A program made the position numbers and the translations under genes. A stretch of 64,000 bases of DNA from Edaphochlamys debaryana. Taxonomy: Eukaryota; Chlorophyta; Chlorophyceae; Chlamydomonadales. Below the pieces are notes generated by a model that had not been told where the DNA came from, searched no databases, and was given only the letters and a program-made list of their open reading frames with translations. How positions within the stretch are numbered: position 1 is the stretch's first letter; the number at the start of each line of letters is the position of its first letter. Shown one piece after another: positions 45,701 through 58,498 of the stretch. The stretch is taken from contig JAEHOE010000028.1 in NCBI GenBank assembly GCA_016858145.1, positions 620,001 to 684,000 on the forward strand, read 5' to 3'.

Positions 45701-48700
45701 GTCCCGGTTGCAATTGCGAGCCTGACCCTGTTGTCCCCTCTTCCTGCTTGCTCCACGCTTCCTGCAGTACGGCGTTGACCGGCCAGTCAACCGTGCACCA
45801 TACTTTGCCCTCACGACGTGGGCCGTTGCCGCATCGGTGGGCAGGGTGTGGGAAACTCGTGCAGGAAAGCAGTTCTAGGCAGTTCAAAACACATCCTGGG
45901 GCATGGCCCGCCCTCCAGCCAGCTCCGGCCACTAACTCTACCTACTCTCGCCCTCGGCCGAGCAGGCCCCCCCGGTGCCTGCCCTCTTTGCCTTTTACCT
46001 GGGCTCGGAGCTGTCGGGGCTGTCACCCGCAGCCAACGCCGCAGCCCTCGACCCGCGCAGCGGTAAGCACCCCCGTCCCTGTCGCAGCAGCAGCTTCGAA
46101 TGACGGTGCCTGCAGGCTTATGCCCATCCGGCTCTACGCACGCGCATCTCGCTGAAATCTGACCTCGATACGACGTTGCCACGCCCGCCCACCGCCCCCA
46201 ACCGCACGCCAACCTCGCCTCGCCGTACCCCCTCTCCCGCAGTCGCGGTGCCCGAATTTGCTGCCCAGATGGCTCCCGCCCTGTGGGCCGAGGCGGGCTA
46301 CGACGCTGGCGACGCGGCGGCGGCGCTGGGGGCACTGCGGGCGACGCTGGAGCACCCAAACCCGGCCTTTGAGCTACGGCTCAGGGGCCAGGGGGCCTAC
46401 AGGTACGCTGAGTGCCTGGGTGTTGCAGTCCCAAGCGTCCGCCGGTCGCGTAGAGCACGTACCGAGGGCCCTTACAGGAATCAGACTACCGCACGCTGTG
46501 AACGCGATGTTGTGTCATTGCTGTCACCTGTCTTGACCCTCCGACCCGCACCTCAACCCCGCAGTGCCATCTTCAACGCCATGCTGTCTGACCTGGTCTC
46601 CGCACGCAACGCCAGCCACACCTTCCTCCACGACCGCCTCCTGAAGGCCCAGGCGGCACTGGCCGCGGCCTTCAACTCCTCCGTAGACCCCGACCTACTG
46701 TCCGCGTTCCGTCGCTCCATCAGCCGAGCTCCGGCGTCGCCGCCCGCCCGGTCCCGCAACCCGCCGCCGCCGGCGAGCGCCGGCGCGGTGGACCCCGGGG
46801 CAATCCAGAACGGCGCCCTGCCCGACTGGGCCGTGACAGGTGTGTGCCGTGGAAGGAGTGCCTCTACTCCTAGCCCTAGTCCTGTCTTGCGCTCGGCCGT
46901 GTCCGGTCATCTAGCTTTGCGCAGGCGCGCTGCACAGCTGCCGTGCAACGAGGGTTGCCTCGCATTGCCTTGCTGCCTCAAAGCCGCTCCCAACCTCTGA
47001 CCCGGTAGCCTCTGCCTGTCCACCTATCCAACAAACCCCTACGCCCGCCACCGCCCCTCCACAGTCATCAGCATCCTCGGCGTTCTGCTGGTGGTGCTGG
47101 TGGCGGTGCTGCTGGTGCGCAACATGCGATCCTCGCAGTCGTTCCGACGCTACAAGCTGCGCAAGGCGCCCGGGCCGGGCCCCGACACCACGCTGCTGCT
47201 TTCCGGTGCGTGGTGGCCGTGGCGGCGCGCGGGGTGATTGCTGCGGGCTGGCGCTAAGTGAACACAATGGTGTGGGTGCTTGCGGCTGCAGTCACATCTC
47301 CCATGCTTACCCTCCCGCCTCCACCTCACTCTCCCGCAGACATCGCTGACTCGACTGCGTTGTGGGAAGTGCTGCCCGCCCAAGTCATGGACCTGTCGGT
47401 CCGCCTACACAGGTGCGGCAGGGCAGGATTGTGGGGCTACTGCGCGGCCCATCCGACCGGCCCTCGCACTTCGATCTCTCGGGGGTCGGGCGGGCCATCG
47501 GCGGCTTGTGGCTGGCTATTGTGCGGGCTGGAGTGTGGAGCACACCACGGGCTTGTGGCCGTCCCTCAGCCCGGCCTTCGGCGTTTACCGCCCGCCTCAC
47601 GGCCTGCCATGAGCTGTGCGCCCTCTTGCCGCCGTACATACCACAGCATGGCTGTACGGCACCTGCTGATGGAGCACCGGGGCTTCGAGAGCGCCACCGA
47701 GGGAGACGCATTCATCGCGGCCTTCGACTCACCGCTGGCAGCACTCAACTTCGCCACCGGATTGCAGGTGGGTGGGCAGTCGGGAAGGCGTCAGATCTAC
47801 GGTGCCGTACAGCATTCTTCGTGCCCGTACGGTGCTGTCCAGTCCTGTCTGGCCAGGCTGCCCGCCTGGCTGTCTGTCCTTTGGCACCGAACGTTAACGC
47901 GTTAAACCCCACCGACATCTCAGGTCGTGTTGCTCAGCCTTGAGTGGCCCGATCAGCTGCTCGCTCGCCCAGAGGCCGCGCCGGCCTACGCCGTGCCTGC
48001 AGTGTGAGTCCCTCTCGGGCTTGGGGTTTATGAGGAAGCTTGCCTTCGTCGATGGCAGATGGGCAGAGGGCTGATGGGGCTGCGACGGCGCTAAGGTTTC
48101 GTTTGTTCTATCTGCTGTGTCCCTGCTTTGCCTCGTGCAGGGCCCTGTCTGCGCCCCGGCGGCGGCGCACCCTGACCGGTGGCGGCGGGGGGCTCCCGGT
48201 CATGCTGACAAACCAGCTCGCCACAGGTGCGGGCTGGAGGACCGGAAGGACCCCTAGGTCCTCCACGGCTGCCTGGCGCGAGGGCAGTTCTGGCGCGGCT
48301 TGACCATGTCCCCATCGGTCCGGGGAGTCAGCCGGTAGCTGGCACTGTGCGGTAGCACCTGATGCGCTGTGTAGGACTTGTTTTCACCATGCTTTGTGTA
48401 TGCTTTGTCCCGCTGCTACCCCCCGTTTCTGCCCAGCAGATGGGCTCACGCCGGCCGTCAGCTACGGACCCGAGTCGCTCCTGCTCAGCACGCCGTTCGC
48501 CCCGGCGGCCGCGGGCTCTGGGTCGCTGAGGACGTTCGGCGTGGGGAGCCTGCCCGTGCCCGCAGAAGGAGATGAGTCGGGCGCCCTGGGCAGCGACGAT
48601 GGGAGCGCCAGTCGTCTAAGCCAACCGCTAGGAAGCCACGCCATGACGTCCGCCCAGTCTCAGCATCGGGGCATGCAACCCCACTCCGGTCCCGCGACAC

Positions 48701-51700
48701 AGTTCGCGGCTCGGTCGCTGCCCATACCAGCTGCAAACTCGGGCGCCAGCGGGTCCGACCTGACGTACGCGCAGCACCAGCACCAGCCGTACACGCCCTC
48801 GCCAGTACGGCGGCCGTACTTGATTGCGTACGACAAGCTGTTGAGGTCCCAGTCCCTGGGCGCGGTAGCGCTGGCGGGCAGCGCCGCCGACGCTTCACAT
48901 CTCATGCGCCAAAACCCGCTGGCGGCCGGCGGCCTGACGTACGGCGGTGCCGGCGCCGCCACGGGGACCGTTTCCGTTGCAAGCGCCGGCAGCCGACGAG
49001 GAGAGGTCGTGGGCGCGAGGCCCCGGCCGCAGTCGCCCCTAACCTTGCCGTCGGCGCGAAGTTCGAACGCGGGCGGTCTCACGGAGCCGACCTCTATGGC
49101 GGCGGAACTGCGGGCTCCGCAGCTGCCTTCCACCAGCACCTCCACCTTCCAAGCTTCTGCTTCGGGCTTAACGGCCGGGGACATACCAGCCCCGGCCAAT
49201 GACTCCGACGCCGCTCGCGCACCGCCCCCGGGGCAGTCGCGCGCTTCGACTATGGCAGGCGTTGGGGCGGTAGCGTGGTCGTGCGGGCTACGGCAGCAGC
49301 AGTCGTCACTGTCGTACAGCAGTACGGGGACGGTCACGGACAGCTGCGCGCTGTACGGGACGGGGTCTTCTGCAGTGTTGGTAACGCCATCGACGTCGCT
49401 GGCGCCCGCCGGCGGAACTGGCGGCGGCCGCCTGCTTAGCGGCGCCGCCACCCTCAGCCGCCTCGCCAAGGGTGCCAGCGCAGACTGGCGCAGTGCCGTA
49501 CAGAATCTCCCCGTGCGCCCGTACAGCATCGCTGCCAGTACGGCAGCAGCCGCCGCGACCACGGCTGTCCCTTGCAACGCGGCCGCCGCAGCGGCCACGA
49601 CCGAGATCGAGGTGGCTCCGGACCCTACTGGCCGTACAGGCCGTACGCAGGCGGAAGGAGGAAACGACGTCGGCGCAAACTCCCACCGGCTGAGGAGCGA
49701 CGCCGGATCAGCTCCGCATCCTGGGACGCTGGGAGCGGCTTCGGCTGCAACGCCCGTGCCCATTCCTGGACGGGACGAGCCTGATCTGGGTCGGCAGTGC
49801 TGGACATGGCACAGCCGGGGCACGAGTCTGTCGACGTCCCTGGCGCCGGGAGGAGGCAGCCGACTTGCGGTGGGTGGCGGGGCAGGTGGCTTTCGCGTTT
49901 GTGGAGGTCAGTGAAAGCCACTGAAAGCGGGATGCGGACGGGCTCAACAGGTTGTCGCCCTTTCGCAAGCGTGCTCGCGATTGGAATTGGATATGCGTCT
50001 GCATCTGACAACCTTGACTTCGTGTGCCGTACTGCAGGCGCCTGGTACGGCAATCTCGAGCGTAACGGCGCCCATGGCGGCGGCTGCCGACGGGCCCGAC
50101 GACAGCCCGCCGGCGCCGCTGCCGTCGTCGTTGCGCCCCGCCGCCGCCTTGCTGCAGTTGCCGGGGATCCAATCCTCATCAACTGCCGCCGCCGCCCCGT
50201 ACGGCAACGATCAGCCGGCGGTTGAAACCGCAGGTGCAGATCGCACCAGCGAAGCCACACGCAGCTCCGGTTCCGGACCAGTTCAGCCCGACCCACATCA
50301 CCAGGAGTCTCACCTGGAGTACAGGCCCAGCGTGATGGCCGTACTGCCGTCGATCATGTCGGTTGGGTCTGCGGTTGACGGTTGGATCCCAGACGCGCGC
50401 CCACCGCCGTCACTGCGTGGATCCTGGCGCCGTACAGGCTCGTCCAAGATGATGCCCGAGGATGACGGTCAGGCCGGCGGGGAAACAGAATTCGCGTCGG
50501 GACCTGGCTTCAGCCCCTTCGCGGCCTTTGCTGCTGCCGCCCTGGTCTCCAGTCCAACAGACAACCGTGCGTCGCCCCGCGTTGGCGAGCCCATTTCCGG
50601 GCGTCGGCATTCCGACAACGCCCCCGCCGCCGTCTCTGCCAGGGCGATCGCGGCCGCAGCGGCGCCGCTGCCGGCTCCGCCAGGGGCCTCAGGCGGCGCC
50701 TCGGACACCTCAGGCTGGGCGGCGGCGCCGACACCAGTGTACGGCCTTGAGTCATCGTACGACACCTCGGGCCCGTCGTCGGCGGCGGCAACGGGCGCGG
50801 AGCGAGATGGAGGCGGGGCGGCGCAAGCGGGGGGGGCCCAAGCGGCGACGGGGCGGTCACGCAGCAGGCGGCATGCGGGTAAGCGCCGTGTGTTGTAGGC
50901 AAGCGAAGCGCAGGGCAAGCGCACAGCCCCGTACCTGGCAGCGTGCTCGGTGCGCGCATGCGCACATCTCAGGCCCCGGTTCCGCCAGCGCTACACGCTG
51001 AAGCGTGCTCTGCCTGCAGCTCTCCGCTGCTCTGTCCCATCGGCAGCTAAGCCCAACCTCCACTTCTTTCCACACCCCTCCCATCTGCGGTACAGGCCGG
51101 AAGCCCAGCCTGGACTTTATCCGCAAGCTCTATGCTCGGGCGGCGGGAGGGCTGAGCGCTTCTGCGGGCAGCTTCGGCGGCGCTATCGTCTCGCCTAGCG
51201 CGTACTCGAGAGACCGCGCTCCAGACAGCTATCGGCTGTGGCCGGGTGCGACTGCGTGCTGGGGCTTGCTTCGTGGTGCTTGGGATGCGTGTTCGGGCGC
51301 TGGGGTGTCCCGTCTGTGGAAAACGGTGTTCGCATGTGCCCTGCCAGTGCGGGCCCTTTCCCTCCCTGCCCGGTCCTAACTGGTGTTGTTATTGCTCTGT
51401 GATGGCTGTGCGCCTCTGCAGGCGACGACGATGCGGACTTCCTCGTGGGTCGCAGCTCCCGTCACGTGCGCCGCCGCCCCGGGGGCAGCGCGGGGCTGGC
51501 GAGCGGCAGCCAGCACCAGCAGGGCTCCTCACACCAAGGTGTCGCGGGCCAGGGTGAGCTTCGAGACGAGACGCCGTCGGGACCAGGGAGTTCGTGCAGG
51601 GGTGTCCAAGGGGCTGCCTGAGTAAGCGGAGGAGACATAGCAAGGCGGAAGAGCCGGAGACAGCTACGAACCGGTTTGGTGAATGAACAAGGGTTGCGCT

Positions 51701-54700
51701 GCTGACCAGCAGACGTCAGCGTACGGGACAGCGCCGCGGACGTTGGCATACCGTACACGCACTGAGCCGTGCATGCTCTGGTGCCGTAATTCGCTGCAGG
51801 GAACGCGGAGGCTGGAAGCGTGTCGTACCTGTCGTACATGCGGCGGCTGTGGCACAACGACGACGGCAGCCACCCGGAGGCCCTTCTCATCCACAGGTGG
51901 GCACCCCGCGATCCTGCCTCCCTGTCCCCGTGGCCCATAGCCCCGCCGCGTCCCGCCACGCGTCGCCCCCACGCCCCCTCTTCCCATGCCCTTTAGCCTC
52001 TAACCTTTCCCGCCCTCGCGCCTCCCCGCCCACGCCTCCTCCCGCCGCAACCCGCTCCTTCCACTCCTTCCATCCCCTCCCCACCGCGCGCACGCAGGGG
52101 CCTGCGCCTGCGCCTGGGCCTGCATACGGGTCTCACGGTGCCCAGCGACGTGGCCATGAATCGGGCCACGGGCCGGGCGGCCTATAGCGGTGTCTTCATG
52201 GCCGTTGCAAGGGAGGTCTCCAACGCGGGCCCCGGCGGATGCGTGATGCTGTCTGAGTCGGCGCGGCTGCGGCTCGTTGCCAGGGTGCGTGCGGAGCGGG
52301 CGAAGGGGGACGTGACGTGAGCGCCAAGAGAGGTGCATTTAGGGAGGTGTATCTCTCTCGCTCTGCAGCTGCTGCTCACCTCTGCCCGTAGCGCCGGTCG
52401 TTATTACCCATTACGTGTGCCCACACCCTTCTTTCTACAGGGTGCCTTCAAGCCGAGCAGCGCCGTCGGTGTGATCTACATGGGCCACTTTGACACAAGC
52501 GCCCCCGCCCCCACGGCTCCGCTGCCCACCTCCGCCGAGCCGCCGCCCCTGCCAACTTCCGCCGCCGCCGCCGCCGCCAGCGGCACTCCTCCGCTGGCGG
52601 TGGCGCTCGCCGCCGCCAGCATCCTCGCGAGTGGCGGCGGCGCGATCCTGGATACACACACCAGCGGCGGCGCTGCCGACGGCCCTTTCGCGCTTGCCGT
52701 CGCGGGCCCCAACTCATCCGCGACGCCGCGGCCGCTGCCGCAAACCGCGTGCCTGCCTTCGCCAGGCCAGCGACCCCAGTCCCACGGCCCCTTGCCCGGT
52801 CCGGTGTCCGGCCGCTCTGGCTTCCAGGGCCTCAGCAACCCGTCGAGCCCGGTTCCCGACCACCTTTCGCCCTTCATGGCAAACAGCCTCTCGCCGCTAC
52901 CTCTGTCGCCGCCCGCGACGCAGCCGCTGCCCGCCCCCGGCAGCTCTCGCATGGAGCGCCTGCTGTCCTCCCGCCACCCGTCGACGGCGGAGGACCTGCC
53001 CGATCTTAATATCGACCTGCCGCTGCGCCTGCCCGCATCTGCCGAGGCGGCGCTGACAGCTGACGGCGCCGCCGCTGACGTCAGCATGCTCGTGGCGATG
53101 GCGGCGTCGGCCCCGACGGCGCTGGCAGGGCCGCTGACGGAGCGGAGCCGCGAGCGGCCGAGGTTCAGCCCCGCCCCCGCCGGCCTCGGCGGCGCCTCCG
53201 TCACCGCCGCCCTGCTTGCCAGCCTGGCGGGCGGCGCACGGCTGCCCGTCGCCACGTCAGCAACCTCGCTGCCGCTGCCTCGGCCCCTGGCCCATGCGTA
53301 CGCCTTCCCGCACGGCGCCTATCCGGGATCTCCGCTGTACGGCACGCCTACCGCCCAGCATCTGTACCCGGACAGCGCCAGCGGGCGCGGGGCCCGTGCG
53401 CGGCCAGCCCGGGACCGGCCGGGCCCGCGCTCTCAGACCCTGTTCGCAGGCGGGGCCGCGGATGAGGCGGCGGGACAGGACAACACCCTGGGTCCGCCGC
53501 CCGGGCGGGCTCTGTATCAACTGACCGGAGGGCCCTCAGGTGCGGGGGCCCATGCACGGGCCGGGTCCTGTCGAGGCGGCTACGGGTAACGGTTTCTGGG
53601 CTACGCTGCAGGGGCCATCCTGGGGCCGTGGGTCGCAGGCGCAAATCCTTTGGAGTGACCTCCTTTCCCTCTCGCGCGTTGTTCCTTCCCCTCACCGCAC
53701 CGTATCCCTTCCCTCCCCTGTCTCCACAGAGCTCTTCACCGCCCGGCTGGTGCTGCAGCCGCCGCTGACACGAGCAGGCCGCTGCGCCCTGCTGGGCAGC
53801 CCGGCGGCGCCGCTGCGGGGCCCCGCCCTGGCGGTGGCGGAGGTGCAGGTGCAGGGCGCCGGCGCGATCCTGGCCTGGAACCTGGATCTAGGAACGGAGG
53901 CGTTACAGACCTGCCTGGCGGCCATGCAGCGCCTGGCGGCGCTGCACGCCGGCGGCGCCGCCATCTACCTGTCAACGGAAGATCAGACGCCCGGCGCCGC
54001 CGCCGCCGCTGCCGGCGGCGGCGGCGGCCGAATCAGCAACAATGGCGGCGCCGGCACGCCTGCAACCGACACCGCCGGGAACTCTTCAGCCGCCGCCGGT
54101 GGCGGTGGCGGCGGCGGCGGCGGCGACCGCAGCGCGCCGAGCCATAGCGCGCACGGTGCGACGGCGGGCTTCACGGCCCTGGGCCGTCTGACGGCGGTGT
54201 CGGACGACGCCGCTGCCCTGCTAGCCTGGGCCGCCGACCTCAACGCCGCCGCGCCGCTGCTGCCCTGGCGGGACGAGCTTCTGGTCAACGAGTACTGCGC
54301 CGAGCTGGCGATCGTACGGCACGCCTCGGGAGATCGCGCCGCCGCCACTGGGCCGCCGTCGCCGCAGCCGCGCTCGCCGCGCGCGTCGTTGTGGTCCGTT
54401 CGCAGCCGCCGTCGAAGTACGATCAGCGGCAGCCCGTTCGCCCTCGGTGCGCCTGGTCTCCTTGGCGGCGGCGGCGGCGGTGGCGGCGGCGGTGGCGGCG
54501 GCGCGTTGCTGCCATGGGATTCGGGTCTGGCAGATGAAGGGTCTCGCGAGCCGCGACGGTCGTACGCAGGGCTGCCGGTGGCGCTGCTCGGCCGAGCCCG
54601 GGCGCGCCTGACGGAGGCGAGCGGCGGCGGCAGCGGCAGCGGCGCCAGCCCCGTGCCCGGCGGCGGCGGCACAGCGCTGGCGGCGGCCCGGCCGCCACCC

Positions 54701-57700
54701 CATGCCGTGCCGTCATCACCGGGAGGTCGTAGCGCGGCGCATGCCGCAGTGCGGGCCAACCCCGACATTGGTCTTCCGCCGCCGCACCCGCCGCTGTCGC
54801 TCGGAGTAGCTGGGTTTCGGCCGGAGCGAATGTCTTTTGACGCCAACTCCCTGCCGCTGGCACCAGTGAGTGTCGCTGCGGCATATCGGAGCCCCAGCCA
54901 CCCGACGCGGCTCCCGCTGTCTCCGTCACCCATAGGCATAGCGCCGGTCTTCCTACGCGTCTCTGCCGGCGCCGCCGTCTCCGGTAGCGTCACCGCTGCC
55001 GCCGCCGCCAGCGGCGGCGCCGTCGGCTCAGGCGGCTTGGGCGGGATGCGGACGTCACAAGGCAACCTGCGCTCCTGTCCGTCGGACCTACACCGCATGG
55101 GAAGTTGGGGAGCTGTCAACGGCGGCGGCGACAGCGGCGGCGGCGGCGTCGGAGACCGCCGCGTCCCGACCATCGACGAGCTCAGCGGCGCCGCCACCTC
55201 CGACGCCAGCAACGAACGCGTCTCCGCAGCCGCCCCCGCCGTTAGCTCCGTCAACGCCGCCGCCGGCGCTGCCGCTGCCGCCAGCCCTGGGCTTGCGGAC
55301 TTGGGGCTCGTTGCCTCTGAGCCTAGCGGCTGGCTCTCGGGCCTGTCTCAGCCCCTGGACAGCGCCGTCCGCTCCTCGCCAGCCAACGCGCCGCCGCCGC
55401 TGCTGTCGCCGCCGCCGTCACCGTCGCCGTCGCCGCTGCCGCTGATCACGCCGCCGCGGCCCGTCGGGCCGGCGCCGCCGTCAGCGGAGCTGCCCCAGCG
55501 CCCCCAACACCACCACAGCCCCACCTCGCATTCGCACCCGCACCCGCAGTCCCAGCATCTGCACTCCCACCCGCACGGCCAAGCCCACAAGCGCCGCAAC
55601 CTCCACATCAACGTGTGGGGCCGGCCCTCTGCCGGCGGCGCCGGCTTGAGCGCAGGCCTCTCTGAGGCTCACTTCGAGCCGGCTGGCGCGTTCTCAGAAG
55701 GCGGCGGCGACCAAACCTGCGGGGGTGACGAGGCTGCAGACGCCTCCGCCAGCTTTGCCCGCGACTCGAGCCGGCTGGCCAACGAGGAAGCGCCGAGTGT
55801 GGCGGGCGGCCCTGAGGGCGCGAGAGGACAGGCGGGCGCCGCCGCCACCGCCGCCGCCGCGGCTGCGGCTGCGGCGCTGGACCCGGCTGTGGGGCTGATT
55901 GTGTTGCTGCGAGGGCTGAGGCTGCGCGTGTGCGTGGATGTGGGACCCATGCAGGTGAGCGGGTTTGCTGGGGTTTGTAAGGGTTCGTAAGGTATGCAAA
56001 GGTTCGATAGCTGGAGGCGCCAGAGGCGGGGCCTGCACCTGCCGCCGATGACGACACCCCGGCACCCCGTTCACCGCTGAACTCTTACCCCACCGCCCAC
56101 TCCACGCCCCCACGCCCCCACGCCCCCAGGGCTCGCTGTCCAAGGCCTCGGGCCGCATCTCCTACCGAGGCCGACCCCAGCAACGCGCCAGCCGTCTGGC
56201 GGGCGAGGCCCGGGGCGGAACCCTCCTGGTCACCTCGGAGGCACTGGAGGCGGCCGTCCCCGGTGCGGACCGTTCCAACTCGGCGTCCGCGGCCGGCGGG
56301 GGACCGGCGGGCAGCGGGCGGGGAGGCGCCCAACCAGGGGCCCTGACGGCAGGGCGGTCAGGCCGCACGCCAGGTGGGGCCGGGGTGCGTGGGTCGCGTG
56401 GGTCCCCGCCAGGGGTCAGCCGGGTGGTCATGGGTTGGTCAGGACTTAGGATCGGTTTACGGGCCCAGACTGGACGCTTGGCGCAGCCCTTGGGGCGGAT
56501 TGTGTATTGCAATGAATCTCGGGGCTGACGGTGCAAGCAAGAGCTGCCAGCGTATCGGCTGTGTGGGGCCTTGACCCCTGCCCGCCCCTGGCCCTGCTGC
56601 ACTCGCTCGGTCCCGAACCGCAGTGGCAGCGTCCGGCACCTGTCCTTCGCCTCTGGCGCCCCACCTGTCAGCACTGTCGGCCGCCAGGTGGGTACATAAG
56701 GGACCGATCACCGATGGATGGAGGTCCTGGAAGGAATGAATCTTGGGTCTATTCTCGTTTTGGGAGGCATGCAGGGGCAGGGCGTGGTGACGATGGTCTG
56801 GCCTGGGGCGCCTCGGGTCTCGGCTCTCGGGTTCTGGTACGGAGCATTCAGGTCAACCACATCGCCCCCAGAAGCCTTGTTTGCCGCCCGACTGGCTAGG
56901 CAGGTAGGCAGACGAGATGAGGCGGCGGCGGACCTCCGCCCCGGCCCGCGCTTGCCAAAGCATGCCTCATACCGCTGTACCCCTCCCACGCCATCGTCAC
57001 CCCAACAGGAACCGAAGCGGGCGTACCCCCCCGGCGTCCCCCGTGTTCCGAAGTCGAGGCGGTGCTAGCACAACTGACACCGGCGCGGGCCCAGTTGGGC
57101 CCAGCGGTACGGCAGGGGGCACTGGCTCCACGCTCGAGATGTCGTACCATTCGTACGTCACAGGCGGCCCTGCGCGGATACAGTTTGAGCAGGTGCGGAT
57201 CTGGAAGCAGGCTTGTGCGGAGGGGGCTGCGGGCCTACCCGTGGCCAAGATGCCACCAGCCCTCGCAGTGCACGTGCCTGCAATCCACTGCATCAGTCAT
57301 CCAACCGCATGTGGCTGCTTTGCACCTGCCCAACCGCAGGCGCCTGCCGCCGGTCACAAGCCTTCGGGCGTGTACATCGTACGGCACAGCACCCCCGGCG
57401 CCGGCAGTGCGCCCGGCGCTGCGCCGCCCGCCCTGCACGCCGCCAGTCCCGGCCTCTTGCGCTCGCATGTAGCAGGACCAATGCAGCAGGCCCCGGGTCC
57501 GCCACACCCCCAGCCCCAGCCCCAGCCGCATCCCCAGCACCAGCTGCTGACGCCGCGGCGTGCGCGTGCCACGTCAGCCCGTACGGCCGTGGAGGTGTCC
57601 GGGCCCGCACCGGCGGGCGTCGTCGACAGCGGTGCAGCGAGGCGGGAGCGGGACCGTGGGAGCATGGGACCGGGAGGGCCGTTGGCAGCCGAGGGCAGCA

Positions 57701-57855
57701 CGGGCACCGTCGGCGGCGCCGCTGCGGGGCCTGGCATCCGTACGGGTGTCGTACGGAGCGGGGTGCCGTATGCAACGTCAACGCAAGGCGCGGCCGCGGC
57801 GCTTCGGCCATCAGTAAGCAACATGGCGACTCTCTTCCCCACGCTGTATGAGTAG
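42795..57855 (+). CDS. Giant receptor-like class III nucleotide cyclase with solute-binding ectodomain, 28 exons, 3331 aa
   Basis: Exons: 42795-42964, 43104-43188, 43410-43692, 43833-43933, 44189-44477, 44648-44994, 45165-45605, 45768-45845, 45966-46062, 46243-46402, 46565-46839, 47065-47205, 47340-47412, 47647-47767, 47924-48003, 48141-48226, 48440-49869, 50038-50878, 51096-51245, 51422-51553, 51800-51896, 52098-52284, 52441-53539, 53730-55954, 56130-56373, 56624-56687, 57009-57192, 57340-57855. A signal peptide (1-33) leads to a bacterial-type extracellular solute-binding domain (about 60-680), with landmarks DATGVGVQWQP, VEYDGEVMALP and DLNGDGLPDAG. One membrane span (776-793) follows. Cyclase region C1 is SDIADST (Asp823), TEGDAF (Asp867), then about 900 Ser/Ala-rich residues, then LRLRLGLHTG. 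A second region C2 ends at about 3050. Likely makes cAMP or cGMP on ligand binding, if active. An alternative in-frame start lies at 42756. Confidence 0.85.
48434..48439 (+). promoter_or_regulatory. NAGNAG tandem splice acceptor (CAGCAG)
   Basis: The acceptor before the large cyclase exon reads CCCAGCAG followed by ATGGGC. Either AG keeps the reading frame: using the first adds one alanine before DGLTPAV, using the second omits it. Such sites commonly give both isoforms. Confidence 0.65.
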
Positions 57856-58411
57856 CTAGGCGGCATGGCTTACTAGCAGGCGCTGCTTGGAATGGTTAAG
57901 AAGCTGTAGCGTAGCTTGGATGCGGGTACTGGGATGATGGTGTGGTATTGCAGGAGGGCGTACGACCTCAAGGAGAAGGGTTGACAGGGGTGAGATATGG
58001 TGAATGGCTTTGGCAGGCTTTACAGTTGTTGCCGTGATGTTGCTATGTACCTCCCAGGTGGGGGTTGCGCGTTGCGGCTTCTCAAGGCCCCTTAGTTTTC
58101 ATCGTCACACTGCCTTGCTGGGTTCAGTATTAATCCCCTAAGGGCGCCCGGGATGTTGTGGTGGGTTCATATTGTGCTCTTGTCGTGAGCCGTACTGCGC
58201 GGCGAATCTCCTCGTCACCTGCTTAGCTGCTAACACTTGTTGTCAACTTGAGCTCCGCATTCCTCCAACGCCTTTCTTCTGGTCTGGATGCCGCTTCAGC
58301 GGTGCTTGCAGCAGGCAACCAGGAATCCAGACGAACGGTTGAGACGTGACGCACTGAGGTCTTTGGGGTCGTGAGTGACTCGAAGGCCTGGTTGCTCGGA
58401 GTACGTTATAC

Positions 58412-58498
58412 GCCGTCAGGGAGGTCAGAGATAAAGGGAAAGGAGCGCCTGATACCGTCAGGGAGGTAAGGGATAGTGGGAAAGGGGTGCCTAATAAG
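58412..58498. repeat. Two tandem diverged copies of a 44-base unit
   Basis: Each copy begins with CCGTCAGGGAGGT (near 58412 and 58456), followed by A-rich then GGGAAAGG..TGCCT-type sequence. It lies downstream of the cyclase stop, possibly within the 3' untranslated region. Confidence 0.75.

Noticed and set aside
42795..47205. Bacterial contamination or recent transfer as the source of the solute-binding domain
   Set aside because: The domain is spread over eleven exons with algal splice sites and is fused in frame to a eukaryotic membrane cyclase, so it is an old resident of this genome.
48660..49823. 387-codon minus-strand open frame
   Set aside because: Antisense to the large Ser/Ala-rich cyclase exon; the sense frame joins cleanly to flanking exons.
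53983..55254. 423-codon minus-strand open frame
   Set aside because: Antisense to the Gly/Ala-rich cyclase exon; the reverse of GGC/GCC repeats is open by composition.
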